Assembly: GCA_963969395.1 (NCBI GenBank)
Contig: OZ017797.1
Span: 4,216,001 to 4,280,000, forward strand
Direction of reading: 5' to 3'
DNA: 64,000 nucleotides
From: Pseudoscleropodium purum
Lineage: Eukaryota; Streptophyta; Bryopsida; Hypnales; Brachytheciaceae
The position numbers were made by a program, and so were the translations under genes. Positions 11,972-19,514 of this stretch are shown here, one piece after another; the first letter of the stretch is position 1; every line of letters starts with the position of its first letter. The notes below the pieces were generated by a model. The model was given only the letters and a program-made list of their open reading frames with translations, was not told the origin of the DNA and did no database searches.

Positions 11972-14900
11972 ATGGCGTCCTCCGATTTGGCGATTGAGAG
12001 GTACTTTTCACTACATGTATCGGCTGCTAGCCGATACACTGTCATTTGCTATATCATATAGGATAGCCATTGAGATTCTGAGGCACCTATTACTTGCTAT
12101 ATCGGTTGGCAGCCGACATACATTGCAGCACTCACTAGGAGCCTGAGCTTAAGCTATGTCGGCTGGCAGCCGATATGATCCCGGGACGGTTGACTTAGGA
12201 ATTTCTAGAAATGTCTTCCGACGGTAGGGTTTAGGGACTGAGAGGTTGTATCGGCTGGCAGCCGATACAGTGGATGCACAAAGTGAAGGTGCATAGTGTG
12301 AGTGTACTGAGAATTCAATTGTATTGTTCTGTAGGAAACTGACTTAGGAATTTCTAGAAATGTCTTCCGACTGTAGGGTTTAGGGACTGAGAGGTTGTAT
12401 CGGCTGGTAGCCGATACAGTGGATGCACAAAGTGAAGGTGCATAGTGTGAGTGTACTGAGAATTCAATAGTATTGTTCTGTAGGAAACCGACTCTCTTGG
12501 CCCGCCTTCTGGGTGAGAAAATTCCAAACTCTCGGATATTGGGAGACGGGTATCCACCGAGGGCGACATGGCGAGTGATTGAGGCCATCCAAGAATGGGG
12601 TTTGTGTTGGAGGCAGTTACCTGACACGACAGTGGAAATCGTATGCTCCTTCAAGCTGAAAGGGAACATGACCCCTGGCAAAGGAAGTGTATTGTCCATC
12701 ATGGCTGTTGGCGATTCCGTGCACGTCATGATATGCTTGATGCCACTGGGAAGCACGGATGGAGTTGCCGATTATTTCGCGGTGGAGTTGCCGGTGAACA
12801 AGTGCATGGAGGAGGTCTGTGGACAAAAGTCAATGTTGATGGGCATGATGTTCGCGGGAAACACGTCGTCCAGTGCAGAGGAGCTCATCCAGGGCTGGGA
12901 GTGCTTGAAGATAGAGCGTGATGAACACAATGCGTTCATCGCTCGTGAGTTGGAAAAGGGGAAGAAAAAGGTACCCTCGGCGAGGAAGCAAGTGGCGGCG
13001 CCAATGACTGAAGTCGCTGCAACTGATCTGCAGGAGATCGGGTCGCCCAGCAAACCAAAGAGAAAAGCGAAGGCCAGGGACGACCCCAACAAGCCGTTGA
13101 AGCTGACACTCGACGAGGCACTCCGGCGTGGAAATCATCTCACAACCAAGACGAAGGAGAACAAGGTGAACACTATTTACCAGGCGTTGGAAACGGGGCT
13201 CCTGCACGCGTTTCCTTACAAAAAGCAGCGTCTTCCGGGGGTCATTCACTCGGACAAATTCCACATTGCACCGGACGAGTTGAAGTACCAGAAGATTGCA
13301 AAGGACCGACTTGGCCAGGTAATTCGACGATTACTTCCATCCTTTACTGGTTTTTATCTTCCCATATAATGTATCGGTTGGCAACCGACATCTATAGCTG
13401 GTCTTTAATATTTTGGCCTTCTCTCAATTCAAGTGAAGACCATGTACAAGGGATACGGGTCCATCAGGAAGAAGCCGGAAATCCATGGGATTCCTCTGAA
13501 GCGGGCTCCACTGCCAACGGACAAAGGGCTAGATGCCGTGATGGACGAGTGTCCCGAGAAGGAACAGACTGTTGTTGTCGATGGCATCTCAATGCCGTGG
13601 TGGAACGCGCCAAATGTCCACTGGTATATCATTGGTGGGCAACACACAGTGACGGCCTGTCGAGAATTGGCCGAGCAATATCCGGACGGCTCTGAAGCCA
13701 AAACCGACCTCCTGGAGTTCAAGGTCATTCCGGTATTCAGTAGAGACCCGGACACACTCGTCAGAGTCTCCAATGCCCTCAATCTCACCATCGCGGAGAA
13801 AGTGGCAAAGGAGACCTTCAGATCTTGCGCAAAGATGGGAAGAGCGGCGTGGGTGAAGGCGGGGTGCCCAGAGCCGCATCGTGGAGGTGGAAAGCCATCA
13901 GTAGCATTTGAGGTAATTCCCACGCACCTTTATTTTTTTCTCCCTTTTGATTAATATATTATGTATCGGCTAGCAGCCGATACCATTATCGCATGTTCTA
14001 AACATTGCGGTGGAACTCCTCCAGGATGCGAAGCTGAAGGTGATGGCGCACTTCGTGGATGAGAAGGTGTCCTCCAAGTTGCCCCTCATCTTCATCAAGG
14101 AGACCACCTGGGTGCTATGGACGGAGGTCTTCGATGCGTGGGAGAACGGGGAGCTTATTGGAGATGATGGGACTGTGCCGAATCTCCTCGTCAATCGGAA
14201 GCCGCTCACTCACATCACCAAAACGGATCTCACGCCAACGCTGGGGCTTTGGGATTCGGATCTGTGCGAGGTAGGGCGGGAGATCGTTGCACTTCACGTG
14301 AGCATCAAGAACACTGCGAAGGCCAAGTCCTCGGGGAAGATCACTCTCTTCGAGTGGTGCAAGGACAAAAAGCTGGATAGGATCGTCATGAACGATATCA
14401 TGTGGACCAGGAAGAAGCATCCCCTTCCCTGCAAGGACCAGGGCTGGACACCATATACTGACGAGGATTGGATGGAGCTTGCTGAAAAGGAGGGGTACTC
14501 AGCGGCCGTAGTCCGAAACGTCTGGAAGGACATGATGAAGTTCACGGATGCCAACAACTGGTTGAAGGGGCGAGTGAACCCTATGAATCCAACGACGGAC
14601 AAGTCGACGGATGGCAAGGCGCTGGGGGTCTTCTTCACGACGTTGGCGAACTACGCCAAAGTCGAAATGCCTTCGACGAGTGGGAAGTCCGCCGAACTGA
14701 AATACGAATGCTATGTCGGAGAGAGTATTCCTGAGGTGGTCGACTTCGTCTATCAATCGAAGGGGAATATGGCGTTGGAACCCGAGGACAAAAAATTCAT
14801 TGTCCTCTTTGGGTATACAGATATGGGGGAACTGGTTCCAGTGAACAAGAACGATCTGCTCGATCTAGCACTGGCCGCTGAAATCCCTGAGGTGGACGGT

Positions 14901-15741
14901 CCGAATATCGAAGAGACCGAAGCGTACATCCCCCTGCCAATGCTCCTTATCGGGAACTCGCGTTTCCGAGATTTTGTCGCGACGGCCTCGTCCTCGTCCT
15001 CGTCCTCCTGGTACTACCATTCGGTGTACTATCAACCATCTCCCTGTGGAGGCTTTTAGAAGGCGGAGATTGAATCCATGCCTTTGGTCACTCTGTCCTT
15101 GACCTTCCCGAAGCCCGAGGACAGATCCAGTATTTTTCCAGTCTTCAAGCGCTTCACTGGGATCAATAAGGCGCCCGACTGGTTCAATGTCGACGTTGAG
15201 GGCGAGGTCGACTGGAATGGCGGGATGTGCGGGGTTGGTCATGGACTTCTAGAGAAACTGATGATGCCGACCCTAAAATCCAAGGATGCCACCGTCATCA
15301 ACATCTGGGGGGGCGGGAACATCACGGAGATCGCTCTGGTAAGTTTTCTTATCACTTCCTCACATTTGCATTGTTCAGAGGAAGTGAAATCTTGTTGGCT
15401 GGCAGCCGATACAACATGTTACTCACTTGTACTCCATGGCTTCGCAGAGGAATGGGCGGGCCGTCATGGAGTTCGTTCGGGAGGAGGACGGATTGCAGAA
15501 GGCCACGGAACGTGTGAGGGGAATGAACCTTGTCTCCTCGGCTTCCTTGGGACCTTCTTCGGGGACGCCTACGCTGATAGACTGGGGGGGCGCAAGCGGA
15601 TCGGGGCAAGTGTCGCTTGCGGCATCACATCAGCAACCGCGGCTAATCTTGACCCTCAATTTGACGGAGACTCCCGGCGGCGCGGAGACGGCCACAGGGT
15701 CAGTCTCAGGAGCGACCAGCACTTCAGACATTTCAGATTGA
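11972..15741 (+). pseudogene. Gene B: ParB/Srx-like domain plus methyltransferase-like C-terminus, broken
   Basis: Exons 11,972-12,000, 12,484-13,318, 13,439-13,912, 14,025-15,338 and 15,448-15,741. All joins are GT-AG and keep the frame, which supports the tiny first exon (MASSDLAIE). The second exon has a Lys/Arg-rich linker (PKRKAKA). The third exon has WYIIGGQHTVTA, like the GxQH motif of ParB/sulfiredoxin-fold proteins, with VIPVF and an Asn further on. The C-terminus has HGLLEKLM, then ATVINIWGGGNITEIALRNGR, the layout of motif I near the C-terminus of N4/N6 DNA methyltransferases. I do not find a DPPY-type motif IV, so the methyltransferase part may be inactive. An in-frame TAG lies at 15,057-15,059 after a Ser-rich stretch. 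ParB-methyltransferase fusions are known in phages; the family call here is inference. Confidence 0.6.
12191..12488 (+). repeat. 149-bp tandem duplication in gene B intron 1
   Basis: Copy 1 is 12,191-12,339 and copy 2 is 12,340-12,488. Each holds one palindrome, a telomere-like TAGGGTTTAGGG and a TGTTCTGTAGG 3' splice site. Copy 2 ends at the functional acceptor used for exon 2. Confidence 0.8.
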
Positions 15742-16501
15742 CTCAGACAGTGATGGCCCTCCGAAAGAGACACTCAGTCGAAGGCAGCGGCAATGAAGTC
15801 CTTCATCTCCGCGGCGTTCTCTCAATCTCCCCCCGGCTCCAAATTCGGAGCCGCATGGGATGCTCCGACCGGAAAATTCATCGGTCGCAATGGTCGTAGA
15901 CTTGCACGTTCAGCCACCGTCAGAGGAGATTCGCAGGATTCCACAGGCTCCAGTGGTCAATCCTGCGACAGAGCCTCAAGTGGGAGTCACTGCAATTGGC
16001 CGCCCGGCTACTGCAGTTGACATTAGTATCGGCTGCCAGCCGACACCCATGGTGGTTTCCCCGCCTGAACCACGACGGGGAAGAAGCAAGGGGGCTACGC
16101 TCGAAAAGGAGTCGGAGTCGGCGGACTCGCGGAGGTCAACTCGGGTTCAGCAAAAGCGGAAACGACCGAGTGACGAGGAAGACGGTGGCGCGGCGGCGCG
16201 GGAACAGAACTTCCCAAATGAAGCGATGTCTCCCGCTCGATCTTAGAGGCGGGCTCAAATTGGAGGTTCGTAGGCGATAGACATGCTCCGCGATGTTTGT
16301 GGAGTATCTAAAATAGCTCATGTATACGTAGCACTGCCTGGCTCAGACTTGTGCGTAGACTTGTTAGTAGGAGCCTTCATTTCGGCAGACTAGAGTACTT
16401 ATGGACTGTTTCGGCTGCCAGCCGATATAGTGCACGAATGTTTTGTCATGTACCTAAGTTCATTGCATCTCATGCTCTATGTATTTCGTTTTGCAATGCA
16501 G
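15742..16501 (+). other. Region between genes B and C with a disordered-protein-like frame
   Basis: A frame at about 15,860-16,246 encodes a Pro-, Ser- and Arg-rich stretch with a KRKRP nuclear-localisation-like motif and an acidic patch (DEEDGG). Another frame at 15,734-15,791 also looks coding-like (DSDSDG). These may be the shifted tail of gene B or part of another exon. Palindromes lie at 16,027 and 16,409. The second is in an intron whose acceptor is at 16,500-16,501; its donor was not placed. Confidence 0.35.
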
Positions 16502-17370
16502 ATGATGACTCCAAAACTTCTGAGAAATTCCTCGCCACCGCGTTTGAAGGTGGGCAGGAGTGTGACAAACCAGCTCTAGAAGAAAGGGCAGGGAACACGT
16601 CTAGTGCTGGCCCGTCTCAGGTAGCGACTCCGAAGTTGTTTCTTTTCCTTGAGGTTTAGGGAACTCTGCTCTTCTATAAGCCCCTCATTTTAAAAGGGAA
16701 AAGTATGCATTAGAGGTCGCAAGTAAGACCTCTACCAGGTCTTCAGGAGTTCATCAAGTTCTGTAAGGGTCAGGACATTCAGATCGTTTATTGGTCGCAT
16801 TTACCCAAGCAGACTCTTGAGCAGCGTATTCATAACCTGAAATGGATGGCACCGGATATCGGAGACGATTACCTAGCTTTTGGACAAGAGTACTGTGACG
16901 AGAGTGCTTATCGAGACCCTCAGAATCCCGCACGACCAATTTTTCTGAAGCGTCTCGCAAGGATTCTCGGGTCATCCTCCTTGTACGATAATGGGGCCAC
17001 GATCAACAACTCATTGATCGTGGATCACGAGCCCTATCGGAACGTTTTGAATCAGCCATATAGTGCGATTCATCCACCCCTGGTTACTATGTATTCGGAG
17101 AGTTCGCTGAAGGGTGGAAAACTGCCTTATCTCCAGGCGACGCTCATCCCGTTCATTGAACGGTTTTTGTCTTCGGGACTCACGGTCCCAGAGTTCTATC
17201 AAAAGAACTCTTCAATTGGGATTGCACGCTGTATGCCCGGCTCTCCTCTTCATAATCAGTTCGTGAATGTGACACCGCCATATCAAAAGGGATTCGAGGT
17301 GCCATATTCACTGGAGGAGCTGCAGGCCATGGGAATTCCTAGCCCACGGGACCTAATGGAGGAGGTGTAG
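16502..17370 (+). pseudogene. Gene C: NIF/FCP1-type HAD-like protein, broken
   Basis: One frame runs from the acceptor at 16,501 to a TAG at 17,368-17,370, interrupted by TAG at 16,657 and 16,711. Across the stops it still follows the HAD-NIF order: KLFLFLEV then GTLLF (motif I), IVYWSHLP (motif II), IFLKRLARIL (motif III lysine) and LIVDHEP (motif IV). The nucleophile pair of motif I (DxD) is not present: the first position is Glu, and the first stop sits at the second. It is therefore probably not a working phosphatase even if the stops are ignored. The palindrome at 17,373 starts two bases after the last stop. The 5' exon(s) were not identified. Confidence 0.6.
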
Positions 17371-17821
17371 TGTATCGGCTGCCAGCCAACACATATTTTT
17401 GTAGATTGTATATATTCTCTGTAGATAGAAGAAGACGTCTAGAGACTATATCTTTTGTGTACATTATTTTCTTTTGTATTGATTAAACAATTTTCTTGTA
17501 ATGAAGGCATTTCAGTCCGATTTTTTCTAAAGCTTGCGCATGGGACACTCACTCTTAAAGCATTCAAATGTTTCCTTTGAGAGTTTCAGCATTAGGTCTT
17601 GGTCATTCTAATCAAGTGATCGCAATAATGTAGGTGCAGGCATTCACTCATCTGTGCACAATCTATCTGGCACCTTTTGTTTGTTTCTCAATATGAATTA
17701 TTGGCTGTTGTCGTGTGTCAGGCCGCAGTATCGGCTGCCAGCCGATATCAACTGGCTTTTCTTCTTTCAGTGGATGTTGATGTTGTATAATCTTGTAGCT
17801 ACTAACTCATGTTCTGTTCAG
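17371..17821 (+). other. Spacer between genes C and D
   Basis: Holds palindromes at 17,373 and 17,729 and AT-rich, 3'-UTR-like sequence. It ends in a CTGTTCAG acceptor at 17,821. The upstream exon of gene D was not placed. Confidence 0.4.
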
Positions 17822-18472
17822 GAGTCCAACGTGGGCCATCCATAGTCGTTCAAGAAATGTGTGGTTCTATGCGTCACGGGACTACTTTGTTATCTCGACC
17901 CGAATATCGAGGTGGACAAGTCGGACCCGCACAGAAATGTCATTAAAAGGCCAGGGCTAGTTGCAATGTTCATGACACTGTTTGAAAAGTTCCACGTAGG
18001 AATTTGGTCCAGGATGCCAATAGTTGATCTTAGGCCTCTGCTTGCGCACTTGCTTCCAAAACATGTCAGAGACAACCTAGCGTTCGTTTATGGCAGAGAG
18101 TACTGTGTAGATAGCCATAATTTCCCTTGGTGCTACAAAATGCTCTCAATACTTCACACTAAGAGACCATCCAGGATGACATGCTTCACGGACCAAGTGC
18201 TCATGGTCGATGTGTGCTCGCTTTCGCTCAGGAGGACGCCGGATCCGGCGTGCTATATTCCGCTACCATTTACGGGGGATCTCAATTTCCCGAATAGTAG
18301 TAGAATTATTCCGAACAATTCAACGGATATTATTCCATTCATTTATCCCATGCACGAGCATGAGTCAGTCTTGGAATACATGAAAGGCGCAATCAGACCG
18401 GGACAATTACACTATGAGGTTGCACAGTCAATCAAGTATAGGAAGCCAAACTGGAATGGGATATTCTGGTGA
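17822..18472 (+). pseudogene. Gene D: second NIF/FCP1-type HAD-like protein
   Basis: After the acceptor at 17,821 the frame reads ESNVGHP, a TAG at 17,843-17,845, then SFKKCVVLCVTGLLCYL. This matches HAD motif I with both catalytic Asp replaced (Cys and Thr). KRPGLVAMF, VGIWSRMP (motif II), a Lys-containing segment and VLMVD (motif IV region) follow in the NIF order. It ends with TGA at 18,470, and a palindrome starts 15 bases later. Roughly 200 residues from the TAG. It is similar in layout to gene C, so the pair probably arose by duplication. Function unknown; likely a binding or regulatory pseudo-phosphatase. Confidence 0.6.
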
Positions 18473-19082
18473 TTTGCCCTACATGGTGTCGGCCGCCAGC
18501 CGATACCCTTGCAGAGTGGAATCGGGGGGGGCTTGAATACCTTCCAATCTCGTCCCCTTTACCTTATTCACAAATTTGAACTGCTTTATTGTCAATGCCA
18601 GTCTTATCGAATCGACTACCTCTTCACTTCAAGACCTGTTCTCTGGAGTTTTCTGGGGGGGATATCGGCTGCCAGCTAATATGAGCAATTCAGTTCATTG
18701 GATTGGATGGACTCAGGGTTTAGGGTTTAAGGAGGAGCATTCGTTGCTCTTCATCTTACAAATGGCTGCCATAGTCGATTTTCATAGTTTACGTAGTGCA
18801 AACACTTTCATAGATCTAGGTGCTTTAGAGAATGATGTTAGGAATCGGTTGGCAGTATCAGGCGCCAACCGATGCTTTGTTCCAAATTTGGACACAACAT
18901 AGGAGCTTATGAAATTATTGATTTAACTACTAATTGTAGGCTTTGAACTCTATCATTGGCCGTGTGTTGGGGTACTTTGGTTTGTTTAGTGGTTGCGTCC
19001 ATTTCTGTTCATTGCTTATGACACACAAATCTATGCATTCGACTATATCGGCTGACGGCCGATTTATTTCTGGACTATGGAT
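18473..19082. other. Right subterminal region of the large element
   Basis: Holds palindromes at 18,487, 18,663 and 19,046 and a split form at 18,844-18,873 (ATCGGTTGGC, ten bases, GCCAACCGAT). The open frame at 18,576-18,902 runs through two palindromes and resembles nothing I know. Confidence 0.45.
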
Positions 19083-19100
19083 TTGTCCATAATTAGTTAA
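19083..19100 (-). repeat. Right terminal inverted repeat
   Basis: TTGTCCATAATTAGTTAA, the exact complement of the left end. Just inside it, TGGACTATGGA matches the inner part of the left repeat. Confidence 0.75.
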
Positions 19101-19113
19101 ATATCAGTTTGAG

Positions 19114-19514
19114 TTAACCCTTCAAGAATGCAAGCTCCCATGGCCAAGGTAGTCACTAACATGTTGTAATTATAATTGTACTAATAGGTGCATTTTTTGT
19201 TTCTATTTGTAATCAATTAGAAGTCATTAGAAGATTTTTGGACTTTGGATGCCTACGAGTTATTATAGCCTGCGAATGCAGGAAATAGGTTCAGCGCAAT
19301 AGTCTAATGTGGCCGAGACCCTACCACGTCATAGACCAATTTTATTTTATTTTTTAATTTTTTTTATGAAAAAAAAAATTCTGACAACGGGCCATTCCCC
19401 TCGTTGCAGGAAATAGGTGTAGGGGAACATGCCCAAAACAGGCTTCTGGACCCCTCAAAACTCTTCTAATGCATCCATTAGACATTTTTGGTCCTAATGT
19501 CCTTCAAGGGTCAA
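19114..19514. mobile_element. TTAA-type MITE interrupted by a CATTAGAAG MITE
   Basis: Outer element: TTAACCCTTCAAG on the left, CTTCAAGGGTCAA on the right (last TTAA mutated), with the CCAAGGTAGTCA phrase inside as in 289-437. It is split at about 19,230 by an inverted copy of another MITE, which ends at about 19,480. Confidence 0.65.
19230..19480 (-). mobile_element. CATTAGAAG-ended MITE, copy 1 (nested)
   Basis: Begins CATTAGAAGATTTTTGG and ends CTCAAAACTCTTCTAATG. Relatives at 28,302-28,536 and 32,747-33,020 share the ends and an inner segment with a short GC-rich hairpin (near CCCCTCGTTGC). Non-coding. Confidence 0.7.

Larger units (their letters stand above)
5887..19064. repeat. 25 dispersed copies of a 19-bp palindrome
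   Basis: Consensus TATCGGCTGGCAGCCGATA: two 9-bp arms around one central base. Copies start at 5887, 6252, 6337, 8440, 8528, 10113, 10467, 10884, 11651, 12018, 12100, 12157, 12249, 12398, 13372, 13964, 15393, 16027, 16409, 17373, 17729, 18487, 18663, 18844 (arms split by 10 bases) and 19046. They lie in introns, just past stop codons, in the space between the divergent genes and near the element ends. Only the copy at 10,467 (and perhaps 16,027) falls inside a frame that may be coding. The ends often vary TATC/TGTC and GATA/GACA. Candidate binding sites for an element protein, or hairpins acting in pre-mRNA. Confidence 0.85.
5654..19100. mobile_element. Large (13.4 kb) TIR element with four genes and dispersed palindromes
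   Basis: The left end reads TTAACTAATTATGGACAA from 5,654; the right end at 19,083-19,100 is its exact reverse complement. Both sides are bordered by ATAT, compatible with a 4-bp target duplication. Inside the ends, both sides continue with CATAGTCCA once a 19-bp duplication on the left is allowed for. The inside is visibly richer in GC than the flanks. It contains genes A (leftward), B, C and D (rightward) and all copies of the 19-bp palindrome seen in the window. The outermost palindromes (5,887 and 19,064) lie just inside the ends. I know of no named element with this make-up. In-frame stops in every gene suggest this copy is inactive. The superfamily is not assigned; the transposase-like gene is of the family Pfam lists, as far as I recall, as DUF7869. 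Confidence 0.75.

Noticed and set aside
15011..15059. Short intron removing the TAG at 15,057
   Set aside because: Splicing from the GT at 15,011 makes a new stop, and the GT at 15,024 would give a 36-base intron. The sequences on both sides are already in the same frame, so a nonsense codon is simpler.
6372..17845. A changed genetic code with TAG as sense, as a firm claim
   Set aside because: The bias is striking but rests on nine codons in one decayed copy. CHG deamination explains it without a new code, so it is kept only as an alternative.
5887..19064. CRISPR-like array
   Set aside because: The repeats are palindromes at irregular distances (hundreds to thousands of bases) with no spacer pattern, in a eukaryotic intron-bearing element.
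5654..19100. Inserted giant-virus or phage DNA
   Set aside because: ParB- and methyltransferase-like parts made me consider it, but the genes have spliceosomal introns, the ends are inverted repeats, and no capsid, packaging or polymerase gene is visible.
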